Below, in pieces: positions 7,805 through 17,900 of a stretch of DNA of 64,000 nt. Below the pieces are notes generated by a model. The model had not been told where the DNA came from. It did not search any database and saw only the letters and a program-made list of their open reading frames with translations. Every line of letters begins with the position of its first letter. Positions within the stretch are counted from its first letter, which is position 1. Source of the stretch: Sphingobacterium sp. R2 (GTDB taxonomy: Bacteria > Bacteroidota > Bacteroidia > Sphingobacteriales > Sphingobacteriaceae); the NCBI RefSeq assembly GCF_040760075.1, contig NZ_CP142884.1:1488001-1552000 (forward strand). The letters are read 5' to 3'. The translations under genes and the position numbers were made by a program.

Positions 7805-9295
7805 TTAGTTGTGCAAATTTCTCAGAATTTCTTCGAATTTTTGCACGCCAGGAAAGCCTGTTAGCTGATCTTCCAATTTTCCATGCTTATTATAAATTAA
7901 ATAAGTTGGAATCGATGAAAAGTTCATTTGTTTTTGTAGTCGTTCCATTTGTGCTGATGAGAGATAATAATGATATCCTGCTATACTTTTGACTTGATTG
8001 TTCCACAAAGTCCGTGGAGAGGATACGTCTGCTATATAGACAAAGACGACATCTTTATATTTTTCTTTTACCGGTTTAATTTTGTCCATAGCACTTATAC
8101 AAGGCCCGCACCAGGTGGCCCAAAAATCAATAACTATACTTTTAGCTGGATATTTTTTTATGATTTCGGAAAGTAAATCCCCCTTGTCGAGACGAGACCA
8201 GTCATAAACTCGTCCTGTATCCTGAGCAATCCGGAGCGTGTTGATATTATTTTGGTACAAAATATAATCAGAAAACGATTTGTCTTTAAAATATCCAATA
8301 ATATCCTTAGTTTGTTCATCCGAAAGATATTTATTTCTGGCGATTTGATCCAAATAGGCATTTGCTAACATAATATCATAGAAATAACCTCGAGAGTATC
8401 CTAATAAGGGATTTAGTATAGCGACAGTCCTATTCATCCAATCTTGTAATAAAATATGATCTGTAGTAGGCAAGTTTAGCACACTATCAGCCAAAAGGGA
8501 TTTGGTTAATTCATTATAATAGTTTGATAGTAGGTAGTCTTTATTATTGAGGTCGAGGTCCCTCAAGAAGGTGTAGTAGTCTAAATTAATTTTATTTTTA
8601 ATTTTGGCTTTTTCTTTATCCATACCCGCATTCACATTATCCAGATACATCCCATTATTTGGATCCAATAAGAACATTCGGGCGTATACGGTAGCATATG
8701 TTCTTTGCAAACTTTTTTTTGAATCTTCAGCTAAAGGAGCATTGTTAATCTTATCTATCTTTTCTCTCATTGAAGACAATGCATTATCGCGATAGGTGTT
8801 AGGTTCAAATACATATTTATCTGAAGTATGATTATCGTTGAATATGCTTCTAAATAGATTTTGTATAACTTTTGTTTCCCGAAATATCGTCTTGTAGGGG
8901 CCCTTATACTGAATATCAGGTGGGGCGCTAGGTTTGAAATTAAAAATTACTTGGGTAGAATCATGTGGAAGAAGAAATATGTATCGCTCGATACTATCTA
9001 TTTTCAAAATCGCTGATGTCAGCTTAAATGATGGAATTTTTAAGAGCGTATCAGCATTTCCCAAAATAGGAATATTGATATCATAATAGCTGGTCAAATT
9101 ACTAGTCAACGTTAATTTGAAAAATCGTGGCTCTTTACTCGTGTTTCCTCTTATTTCAAGTTTAAGATACGACTCTCCGAAACTCTCCCCATTTTTTTCC
9201 AACTTATTTTGTGCATTTACATGAATCGTAATGGCGCAAATTAAGGAACATAAAAGTATTTTAAGACAAGTTCTATTTTTCATTCGATTATCCAT
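7805..9295 (-). CDS. TlpA-like thioredoxin-domain protein, exported
   Basis: This 496-residue protein has an N-terminal signal sequence (ILLCSLICAITIHVNAQ). A long N-terminal region of unknown fold (residues 30-370) is followed by a C-terminal thioredoxin domain with IDFWATWCGPC; the CGPC redox pair is at about 396-399. Near the end, SSIPTYLIYNKHG contains the cis-proline typical of the fold. Such proteins probably reduce or isomerise disulfides in the periplasm or at the outer membrane, and in Sphingobacteriaceae they often sit near SusC/SusD loci. A second ATG four codons in (9283) gives an equally good signal peptide. It appears to be a single-gene unit. Confidence 0.88.
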   Translation of the reverse strand: MDNRMKNRTCLKILLCSLICAITIHVNAQNKLEKNGESFGESYLKLEIRGNTSKEPRFFKLTLTSNLTSYYDINIPILGNADTLLKIPSFKLTSAILKIDSIERYIFLLPHDSTQVIFNFKPSAPPDIQYKGPYKTIFRETKVIQNLFRSIFNDNHTSDKYVFEPNTYRDNALSSMREKIDKINNAPLAEDSKKSLQRTYATVYARMFLLDPNNGMYLDNVNAGMDKEKAKIKNKINLDYYTFLRDLDLNNKDYLLSNYYNELTKSLLADSVLNLPTTDHILLQDWMNRTVAILNPLLGYSRGYFYDIMLANAYLDQIARNKYLSDEQTKDIIGYFKDKSFSDYILYQNNINTLRIAQDTGRVYDWSRLDKGDLLSEIIKKYPAKSIVIDFWATWCGPCISAMDKIKPVKEKYKDVVFVYIADVSSPRTLWNNQVKSIAGYHYYLSSAQMERLQKQMNFSSIPTYLIYNKHGKLEDQLTGFPGVQKFEEILRNLHN

Positions 9296-9634
9296 GATAT
9301 GGAGATTATTTAGAGGATATTTTTTTTAACATTCCACTCAAAACGTGTTCCTTCAGCACCAATATAAAGCGGGTTCTCCATTTTGTCCAGTTAGGGTCTC
9401 GTGTCTCAACATCGATAATACTATTAAATTGCATATTTTTTGCGATTTGAGTAAACTAGCTGTATAATTTATAATCTTTTATAATTTTAAAGATAGTTAT
9501 AATCGCTCAAATCTATTATAGATGTAATTATTTATTTTCGTCTATACTCATCAACTTCGATATGAGTATCCTTTTGAAAAAAGTTGATAACGTAGGCAAA
9601 GAGAAAGGCAATATGGAAGGAGGGCTAGAAAGCA
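9296..9634. other. Intergenic region, AT-rich
   Basis: This 339-bp stretch is very AT-rich (especially 9430-9560) and lies between two leftward genes. It should contain the promoter of the TlpA-like gene. I found no convincing coding frame, hairpin or repeat. Confidence 0.4.
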
Positions 9635-10639
9635 TCATCGAGATGCTTTCCAGCTTTGAAATAATTTAAATTTTTCCGTTAAAACGGTAGAAATATCGCT
9701 ATACAGGGTTTCATCAAATAAAATATCATTTAGAAACTGATCTGTGGCGCTAAAATTCTGCTCATAAATCTGTTCAAAAACTTCAGCCTGATTTAAAATC
9801 TCTAATATGATAGTGCGAATGTAAAGTGATACACGGTTACCTTCAGGATCTTGTAGTATTCTATTTGTAGTAATATGATATAAAAAACTGGCGAGCTGAT
9901 CAATAGCTGCCAGTTGATTTTTCCAAAGATGACTCTTAAGGTGATGTTCAACAAAATCCAAAATTGTTTCGGTATCTCCTTTTAGGGGCAACTGATATAC
10001 ATCCTCAGTAAGTTGTAGAAACCTGCTGTCAAATAACCATTTGATAATTGAAGTGTGTGCTCGTCTTAAAAAAGGAAAGTTCTCAAAATCATTCTTGCGA
10101 TCATAGAAAACTCGGCTTACAATTTCTGACTCTTGACGTATTGATATCCAGCTATTATAGGATAGCTGATTTTTTGAACTTTTGGTATAGTTCAAAACTA
10201 GTTTTTTTTCTTCCGCTATGGACAATTTATAACTCCAGGAATCATCGTTAATATGCACTGGGGGACCCATTACCATTTCTGTTTCTTCCCGAGATGCGCT
10301 CGGTGGAGGGAGTACATCCCAAAAATCTTTAGGTTTGGGATCAGGATGTTTAACAGAATGTTCTCTATGCGTGAAAATGATGCTGGATAAGTAAGCTTTA
10401 AATTTATAATTGTCGTTACGAGGGCTAATTGGGGGTTGATAATGATCATTAATAATATCGTAAGCAAACCAAAATGATATATTTAATGATTTACAAATAA
10501 TGCTTTTTGTCCCCTGATTGCTAGTAATTGTTTTTGGCAACTTTCCTAAACCATGATATTCAAAAAACTGTACCAAAGAGCTATCTGTTGAGGCTAGCCC
10601 AACTAATTTGATTAACTCGCTTTGTTTAAATCCACTCAT
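9635..10639 (-). CDS. Unknown protein, possibly immunity-like N-terminal domain
   Basis: A 334-residue protein without signal peptide or membrane segment. About residues 1-165 carry a pattern seen in immunity proteins of polymorphic toxin systems: FFEYHGLGKLP near the start, then LPPPSASREETEMVMGPP and DSWSYKLS. The rest (170-334) is alpha-helical and unlike anything I recognise. No toxin gene is visible next to it. The sequence is richer in A/T than its neighbours, consistent with acquired DNA. The functional suggestion is weak. Confidence 0.65.
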   Translation of the reverse strand: MSGFKQSELIKLVGLASTDSSLVQFFEYHGLGKLPKTITSNQGTKSIICKSLNISFWFAYDIINDHYQPPISPRNDNYKFKAYLSSIIFTHREHSVKHPDPKPKDFWDVLPPPSASREETEMVMGPPVHINDDSWSYKLSIAEEKKLVLNYTKSSKNQLSYNSWISIRQESEIVSRVFYDRKNDFENFPFLRRAHTSIIKWLFDSRFLQLTEDVYQLPLKGDTETILDFVEHHLKSHLWKNQLAAIDQLASFLYHITTNRILQDPEGNRVSLYIRTIILEILNQAEVFEQIYEQNFSATDQFLNDILFDETLYSDISTVLTEKFKLFQSWKASR

Positions 10640-11075
10640 AAAAATATGTTTATATCTTAAATCAATCCATTATTTAACATAAGAACTTAATGATTTGCAG
10701 CGGATACACTCATCATATGGAGTGTGAAGACATGCAAGCTCTTTATCTGAGTAATACAATATTACAAAATGTCAAGTTTACCTGGGCTTGTTAATCTACA
10801 ATTGGTAAGGTTGAATTTGTATTTGGTATATCCCAAGCGATTTTCTCGCGCATGCTAACAATACTGTGGCCACATGTAACTATTTTCATTAAATAACCCT
10901 TTTTGCATGATGTATATTCAACCGTACTCAAAATGTTTCTTTTTACATTTAAAGCATATAAATAATTTTGTTTAGCCATTTCCGAACGGGAGTGGCTTTT
11001 TCATTTTAAAGATGCGGTAATATTTGGGCGGATATATTTTCTTTTTCTATATTAACGCAATTTATTGATTAATAA
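10640..11075. other. Intergenic region with orphan terminator
   Basis: This 436-bp stretch has no convincing gene. A 62-residue minus-strand frame (10791-10979) starts inside the hairpin at 10974-10997 and looks spurious. The hairpin points rightward but follows no plus-strand gene, so an upstream gene may have been lost or a short RNA may end here. Confidence 0.4.
10974..11001 (+). terminator. Intrinsic terminator without an obvious gene
   Basis: AGCCATTTCC (10974-10983) pairs with GGGAGTGGCT (10988-10997) as ten base pairs including wobbles, with a GAAC tetraloop, followed by a T-run from 10997. It is a good rho-independent terminator for plus-strand transcription. Confidence 0.65.
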
Positions 11076-11413
11076 ATGAAAATAATTTTATTAATCATTA
11101 GCCTATTGACATTTGCCCTTCAAGGGTTTAGCCAACAAAATTTTGACCATATTGAAGAACCTGAATATATAGGGGAGGCGGTATATGTAAAAAGCGATGG
11201 AGCACCTCTTCCACTTGAAAAGCAAAGTGTGAAAATCAAAAGTAAAGCGAGTGCTTCCATGTACATTATTGGTATAGGTAAAGTAAAATCAAAGATAGTT
11301 CTTACAAATTGAGTATTAACGGTATGGAGCAAGGTGAATACGGAATTCTTGTGTCTAACCCCAATGCATTAAACAATAACAACACAATAATAGCTTGTTT
11401 TTCTGTGCAATAA
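11076..11413 (+). pseudogene. Remnant of an exported protein gene, internal deletion
   Basis: The frame from ATG 11076 encodes a signal peptide (IILLIISLLTFALQGFSQQ) and a domain start (PEYIGEAVYVKSDG, then SMYIIGIGKVKSKIVLT), then stops at 11312. From about 11284 another frame continues with KDSSYKLSINGMEQGEYG, LVSNPNA and TIIACFSVQ, ending at TAA 11411-11413. The two pieces look like the beginning and end of one small bacteroidotal exported protein of unknown function, in which the middle has been deleted out of frame. I know the family only by its pattern. No partner gene is adjacent. Confidence 0.7.
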
Positions 11414-11479
11414 GAAATGAATTTTTCGGTAATAAGAATGGAATCATTGCTTATTACAGATATAGACGTTTGTTCTATT

Positions 11480-11510
11480 AAAAAGCCCCTGTCGTATGCA
11501 GGGGCTTTTA
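11480..11510. terminator. Bidirectional intrinsic terminator
   Basis: AAAAGCCCCTG (11481-11491) and CAGGGGCTTTT (11499-11509) form an 11-bp perfect stem with a 7-nt loop. It has T-rich flanks on both strands. It serves the remnant on the left and the leftward Sus operon on the right. Confidence 0.85.
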
Positions 11511-11569
11511 CTTATGCTTCAGGTGCGCATAGGACCAACCATTGGAATTTGCCTTGTCGCATTAAACCA

Positions 11570-12576
11570 TCAGTTTTTGATGGATGAGCGTTTCACAAAT
11601 CCAACGCCGCTGATACTGGCCGATCCACCTGCGGTTAGCGGCTTGGATACCGGATTCCAGATGATCGGATTGAATGGATCAGCGGTTAAGGTTTTTTGTA
11701 CCATGACACTTGTAGCACCACTATTCAATACAAAGGCATCATAGGCATCTAAAGCTCCCATCAAAGCAGCGACGTCATTTAGGCCAATCCCCACCGAAAA
11801 GTTTGTGTCACCCCCATCAACAACAAGGGCATACATTGTTTTTTTATCCGAAGATAGACCTATGGCAGTCACCGCTTGCACAACTTCCGAGGTAGTCAAA
11901 ACACTATAGCCACGGTAGCGCACCCAGTTGGTGCCAGATACCAACCCACTAAATTGATTCAGATCATAGGGCTCAAAAGTAAATTTGGTCGTGTCAACAC
12001 AATTGCCAATGTAAGGCGATCCGTCCTTGCGGATCGCAAAAAGGGTCTGGTCTTTTCCTTGGTTTTAATATTGCTGGTCGAGACATTGATCTGCCTGCCA
12101 TTTTTGATATAAGATACGGTAGACGATAAAGCCGCATTGATTGCCGCTAAAATTTCCCCCCCTGACCGTGGTTCATTGTACTTGGCCATGTCTCCGATCG
12201 GTTGGCTTACATAGAGGTAATCGTCAAATGCGCTCATGATGGCCGGAAATATATCTTTGGAGGAAAGATCGACTTTCAATAATTGAAGGCTAACACGCTG
12301 GTCGAGCTTATTGACATAGCGTACATGCGTTCTGACAAGTCCAGTGCTGATGGTGACCGACGAGTCGAGCAGAAAAGTTTTAATCAGATCGGTCCGTTCC
12401 ATAATCGTTCTGGTAACGGCCTCGACTTGCTTGTCATCAGGGATAGGATCCACGGGTGCCGTTTCTTCTACCTTGTCGTCAAAGGATGGATAATCGTCTC
12501 TTTGTTTGCAGGAATAAAAAATACTGATGCAGCTGATGCACAGCAGGACAGAACTTAAAATTGTTTTTCTTTTCAT
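11570..12576 (-). pseudogene. Phosphodiester glycosidase (NAGPA-like) lipoprotein, frameshifted
   Basis: Two frames make up one gene. The first (12576 down to about 12040) encodes a lipoprotein signal (ISCISIFYSC) and a domain with VRYVNKLDQRV, LLKVDLSSKD and EILAAINAAL, matching the phosphodiester glycosidase (NAGPA/DUF2233) N-terminal half. The second gives VQAVTAIGLSSDKKTMYALV, VVDGGD, GLNDVAALMGALDAYDAFV and SGATSVMV, the C-terminal half. Adding one base to the A5 run at 12038-12042 joins them seamlessly. The family cleaves sugar phosphodiesters; the usual NLDGGGSS motif here reads VLNSGATS, so activity is doubtful even without the frameshift. It is the last gene of the SusC-SusD-DUF4397 operon. 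Confidence 0.75.
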
Positions 12577-12578
12577 AT

Positions 12579-13391
12579 CTATCGAACTAAGAAAAATGAA
12601 ACATAGGGCTTCATAATGGTACTGGTAAATCCATCATAGCCCAAGGCATAAACGACATACGATCGGCGGTCCAGGATAGAACCGGCATTGCTATAGGAGG
12701 CGATAACGGTACCATTTGTGACCGGAGACCCTGCTTTGCGAATCTTCCAGGTGCGCGTGGCAATACGGTTCAGCTGGAAATAGGGACTTGTTTCGAGGTA
12801 TTTAACGTCTTTAGCGACAAGCGAATCTTGAATTGCAATAGCATTTGCGCTTCCAGTGGCCGCGGCGCCGTAGTAGAGATCAATCGATGGAACATTGGGC
12901 ATCAGATTGGTAAAGCGATATCTGGCCTGCGTACTGTCGGGACGTGAAAGATCCTCTTCATTCAAGATCATTTTTGTGTTCTGTGCCGTATCGGTAATAT
13001 GTATGGTATAGCGCTTGCCGGCAGCCAGGCTGACAGATGATTCAGCTAAAATAATAGAATCGCGCCCATCATCGGTTTTATGGGGCAGGGCGACCTGTAC
13101 CTTTACGTTTCCAGATTTCCACTTTAAAAAATCAGGTCGCGAGTCTCCGCGTGTATTATAACCACCACCAGGAAAAGGTTCACGTCCCCGGATGCGTGAT
13201 GTAACACGCTGCCCATCAAATTTGACATACATATAGCGGTCGTCTGGATAAATCGAAGCCATATTGATCTTCACAATGACATCGTCAGCGCCGAGAAAAT
13301 CTACTTGTCCAAAGTCCTGAATGGATTTCTCGCATGAATATAGGCCAACAGCACCTAAAGCAAGAAATAGTATTTTTTTGAAATTCTTCAT
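12579..13391 (-). CDS. DUF4397 domain lipoprotein
   Basis: A 270-residue protein with a lipoprotein signal (ALGAVGLYSC, lipidated cysteine at residue 20). The second half contains RYRFTNLMPNVPSIDLYYG, typical of DUF4397 beta-sandwich domains; the first half looks like another such domain (INMASIYPDDRYMYVKFDG). Cell-surface lipoproteins of this type follow SusC/SusD genes in Bacteroidota and probably help bind the substrate or stabilise the complex. It starts 18 bp after the SusD gene and ends 2 bp before the phosphodiester glycosidase gene. Confidence 0.85.
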   Translation of the reverse strand: MKNFKKILFLALGAVGLYSCEKSIQDFGQVDFLGADDVIVKINMASIYPDDRYMYVKFDGQRVTSRIRGREPFPGGGYNTRGDSRPDFLKWKSGNVKVQVALPHKTDDGRDSIILAESSVSLAAGKRYTIHITDTAQNTKMILNEEDLSRPDSTQARYRFTNLMPNVPSIDLYYGAAATGSANAIAIQDSLVAKDVKYLETSPYFQLNRIATRTWKIRKAGSPVTNGTVIASYSNAGSILDRRSYVVYALGYDGFTSTIMKPYVSFFLVR

Positions 13392-13409
13392 AATCTTTCC
13401 TTTTACACA

Positions 13410-14975
13410 TTAATAGGTCGAAGTAACAAACCAAGTTGGCTTAATCACATATTCGGGCTCTAGCGCGCCCCATCGTTCAAGTTCCGACGCATTCCATACG
13501 TATTCCGAATTATAACGCGGCCGTACACGATAGCAATAGTCATTGTAGGTAAGCTGGCTGCCCGCCAAGGGGATAAACTGCTTAAAGATCTCCGTGCTAT
13601 AATGATATTTTCTTAAATCACACCATTGCTCAAGACCTCCCCAGCCCCATTGTACAATATACTTCTGGCCCATGATATCGGCTAAAGTCAAATCCGTAGC
13701 AGAGAGCGGTACTTCTCCACCCTTGATGTAATTATCTACTTCAACTTGAGTGATGGATTTTTCGTTGGTGGTATTGATGTACTTGTTGACAAAATTCATG
13801 TGCGCATATATCCCTTTGATATACGCCTCATAAGCCTTTACCTGATCACCTTTGATAAATAGTGCTTCGGCTTTAACCAACTGCAGCTGTGCGTAGGTCA
13901 TCAACGGGAAATCTGCAGCGTCCCTAAAGATAAATTTGCCCTGTCCGCTGGTCACATCGCCCAGTATATTGGGCACCGTGGTATTGGATACATTTGGATC
14001 TCCACCAATATAGATGCTGTCAACCGGATTATTGATCATCAGCATGCGCGAAAGGCGGGGATCAGTCGACGCCTTGGGGTTCTCAATGGGTTCACCGCGC
14101 AATCCACCAGTAAGGTAGCGTACGATCGGCTTGCCTGCACGGTTGTAATAGGATGTGGTGTAAAGGCCAAACCTGGAACTCACCACATTGGCTGTCTCGG
14201 ATTTGTCTCCGTCAAATTTTACACCCGCATCGTCAGCAGGTGAATCAAAGGAACGGTCCACGAAATAGGCAATTGAATCAGCATACTTTTCCTTGAAATC
14301 CGGTTTATTGACTAAGTGGATATATTGCAGTGCTTTCAGGCCGTATACAAATTTCCGCCAACGGTCCATATTGCCCCGAAAGAGATTGTCACCCTTTTTT
14401 GAATTTAGGTTGGCACTGTAATTAACGGGGCTTTTTTGATCGAGGTAATATAATGCCGAGTCGCACCATAGACGTACTTTAGCGTACACATCGGGCTGGT
14501 CATTGTATTTGAACGATAACTGCTGCGTCCGTAAAGCCTCATCCAGAATAATCGGGCCGTGATAATCAGTCAGCATCTGATAGCCCCAGGCCTTTACGGC
14601 ATAACCGATTGCGGCATATTCATATTTTTGATTGACAATGGCATCATTGATCATCAACTGTAGGTTGAGCCCGTGATCAAAATAGACCATGCGCCACATC
14701 ACTCCACCTACATCACTTTGGGCCGGATATCCATGACGCTCCCAGATCCGGGATGACTCGTCGCTGCTGGCACCCAAAATGGTCTGATTGAACTTGTTCA
14801 TCTGACGCTGGTCATTGGCATAGCCGTTGGCCATTTGGTAGATGATCGGCGCTAAAAGCAATTCGGCTTTGACGAGCTGCGGGTTGGACGGATTCTCGTT
14901 GATGTCCAGGTAGTTCTTACAGCTGCTCAATCCGATTAGGACTGAAAAAATGTATATGTAAATCGTTGTTTTCAT
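13410..14975 (-). CDS. SusD/RagB-like lipoprotein (SusD-like_2 type)
   Basis: The 521-residue protein is an outer-membrane lipoprotein (SVLIGLSSC, lipobox at about 19) with the SusD-like_2 opening NYLDINENPSNPQLVKAELL. The fold is TPR-like, with late motifs IVQWGWGGLEQWCDLRKYHY and YNSEYVWNASELERWG. It should form the lid of the SusC transporter encoded 12 bp upstream and bind the substrate at the surface. The substrate is unknown; the downstream phosphodiester glycosidase homologue suggests a phosphorylated or phosphodiester-linked glycan (inference). Confidence 0.93.
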   Translation of the reverse strand: MKTTIYIYIFSVLIGLSSCKNYLDINENPSNPQLVKAELLLAPIIYQMANGYANDQRQMNKFNQTILGASSDESSRIWERHGYPAQSDVGGVMWRMVYFDHGLNLQLMINDAIVNQKYEYAAIGYAVKAWGYQMLTDYHGPIILDEALRTQQLSFKYNDQPDVYAKVRLWCDSALYYLDQKSPVNYSANLNSKKGDNLFRGNMDRWRKFVYGLKALQYIHLVNKPDFKEKYADSIAYFVDRSFDSPADDAGVKFDGDKSETANVVSSRFGLYTTSYYNRAGKPIVRYLTGGLRGEPIENPKASTDPRLSRMLMINNPVDSIYIGGDPNVSNTTVPNILGDVTSGQGKFIFRDAADFPLMTYAQLQLVKAEALFIKGDQVKAYEAYIKGIYAHMNFVNKYINTTNEKSITQVEVDNYIKGGEVPLSATDLTLADIMGQKYIVQWGWGGLEQWCDLRKYHYSTEIFKQFIPLAGSQLTYNDYCYRVRPRYNSEYVWNASELERWGALEPEYVIKPTWFVTSTY

Positions 14976-14987
14976 GATATGTTCCTC

Positions 14988-17900
14988 CTAAAATCTCAAG
15001 TTAAAGCCAAAATTGAAACCTCTGGGCTTAGCCATATTTCCGTAATCGATACCGTAACCGCCGATACCGCCAAGGCCTGCGGTATTACTATTGCTCTCGG
15101 GATCCAGTCCGGTGTAATTCGTAAAAAGGAAAAGATCGGTAGCGGTAAAGAATACGCTCAGTGCAGCTTGTGACGAGATACGCTGTGTCAGATGCTTGGG
15201 TAAGGCGTAACGGAGTGTTACATCCCGGAGCCTGAAAGCATAAATGTTTTTCTCAATAAACATCTGCGGTTCGATATTGGTCATATAATATGTCGATGCG
15301 GAATAGGGGGTTACCGCAATACGGTTTATGGTTGGATTGGCCGTGTTTTCAAGTCCATCTTCCAATACGCCCTCGATCACGCGGGGTTCTTCCCGATTTA
15401 GCGTCTTTACTGACTGTCCATAGGTATAAAGCCTATAATCCAGTCCATTGAGCACATCGCCACCTTTGCGCAGATCCCATAAGAATGTAAGGTAAAAGTT
15501 TTTGTAATTGAATTTGTTGACAATGCCGAGGGTGAAGTCTGGAATGCGGTCACCGATAGGGTAATATTTGTCGGTACCGGCGATGGGAAGCCCTGTTTGT
15601 GCGTTAATTAAGATGTCACCACGGTCATTTCTTTTAAACTGTGTGCCTGACAATGTACCGATACTATAGCCGGGCATGACCGAAGAGCGCACGCCGCTCA
15701 GGACCCAAGTATCTGAATCGTACAATTCAGGCAATTCTTCGGCCAGTGAAAGTACCTTTCCTTTATATTGGGTAAAGTTGAAGGTCATATCCCAGCTGAA
15801 ATCGGTTTTCTTGATGGGATTGACGTTGACTTGCAGCTCGGTACCATAAGTCTTGACTTCACCACCATTCATCATCCGTAACACAAAACCAGAGCCATAG
15901 CTTAGTCGGGGTAGGATGATTTGGCCCGTACTCAGGCGATTAAAATAACTGAAATCAAAAGTAAGCCGGCGCTTGAAGAAGCCAAATTCGAGCCCTGTCT
16001 CAAAATCTCTGGTTTTTTCGGCTTTCAGATTTGGGTTACCACCATTCACGCCGTAGGCAAATCCGCCGCCGGTGGAAAGTTTGGGTTCCAAATTAGATAA
16101 GGTATAGTAACTCTTAAAGGGAGCTTTCCCTGTTGTGCCGACAGAGATCCGATATTTTCCATCACTGAGCCAGCTGACTTTGTTTTTGAAAAAGGCTAGA
16201 TCCGAAAAGTTAAAGGCCAGCGACGCGGACGGGTAACCAAAATAAGGGTTGTTTGGCATCATGCGGGATGCCGCATCCAATCGACCTGTTAAATTTAGGT
16301 ACAGTAGATTGTCCAGGTACCCAAATCCGGCCTGTGCCAGGAAGCCGACCGTACGAAAGTTGTTGGCAACTGATTTGGCTAGACGAGTGCTTGGGAAGGT
16401 ATTGTTGATGCTGTAAAAGTCGGGGTCGTAAAAGTCCTCGCCATATTGTGAATTGGTAAGGGTATTGTAATCTTTAAATTCGGTCCCTAGGTTGGCCCGA
16501 AAACTAATATCCCGGCCGATCTTTGTATTGGCGGTAGCCATAAATGATCCAGAAAGTACACGTCCATTGACCTGATAGACATTCATCGAACCGTTGCGCA
16601 CATTGGTCGACGACCCCGATCCCGAATAGGACTGCGGATGGTAAACGCTTTGCCCCAATGTGTTGGCGAAGTCCATGCCGATGATCCCATTCAGGCTCAA
16701 CCAGTTGGTCGGCCGATAGGTAATATTGGAGGTCGCCAGGATGCGGTTAACATCATCATTGGCCGTATTGCGGTACACTTCCCAAAAAGGATTGTCCAGC
16801 TCATTGTAAATATCTGAGTTGTGCAGTACACGGTTACCCTTTTCATCGATCCAGTCCCGGACGTCATAAAGCGGATTAAAGCGCATCATGGTTATCAAAT
16901 AGCCTGTATTTCCTTTTCGGGCTTTATCGTTCTGTGTATTGATGTAATTAAAAGAGGTGTTGAATTCCAGTTTGTCATTAAATTTGGCTGTACCATTTAA
17001 GCGCGTTGAAAAACGCTTGTAGCTGGTGTTCGGAACAATACCAGTATTGTTACTATATTCATTGGACCAGCGGTAGGTGACTTTTTCAGACCCCCCTTCG
17101 AAAGAAAGGTTATGCTTTTGGTTATAGCCGGTGCGGAAAAAATTGTTGACATTATCTTTGTAGAGTGTCGTCCCCTCAGGATATTTTGGCCCCATGGCGT
17201 AGCTCGAAGTCCCCGCATACGTACCATTGGTACCTTGCGAATAGACATACTGCCGCTCGGGATACTTATTGACCGTTTCAACACGGCCCGAAAGCGAATA
17301 ATTGACTGTAAACCGACCTGCTTTTCCCTTCTTGGTGGTGATCAAAATGGCTCCCCCGGCACCTTGGCTACCAAACTGGGCGGTAGCTTCTGGACCTTTT
17401 AAAATGGTATAGGTCTCGATATCGTCGGGGTTAATGTCCATCGCGCGATTGGAGTAATCGAGATCTCTATTGGCACCATTGCTGGCGAGGTCATTTTCGT
17501 TCAGGGTAGAATTGTTGATGGGAACGCCGTCTACAACGATAAGCGCGTTGTTGTCGCCAGAAATGGAAGCAAATCCCCGTAACACGATCTGTGCTGATGC
17601 CCCCGGCATACCACTTGTGCTATTGATGGATAGGCCCGGAACACGGCCTTGAAGTCCTTGGAAAAAGGACTCTCGTTGCGTTTCGGAAACATCAGATCCG
17701 GCGACGATGGGGGTAGAGTATCCCAACGTTTTTCGGTCACGCTTGACACCAAAGGCGGTGACCACGACTTCATCTAATGATGAGCTATTTTCGGATAGGC
17801 TAACGTTAAGTACCGATTGTCCTTGGATGGCTTTTTCAAGTTGTGTGTAGCCAACATGTCTAAAAATTAAGGTGGCATCTTCTTGTACCGTAATTTTGTA

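Noticed and set aside
10791..10979. 62-residue minus-strand frame
   Set aside because: Its start codon lies inside a strong terminator hairpin and the product has no recognisable pattern; kept only as a remote possibility.
12038..12042. Phase-variable homopolymer switch
   Set aside because: A run of five A residues is too short for typical slipped-strand phase variation.
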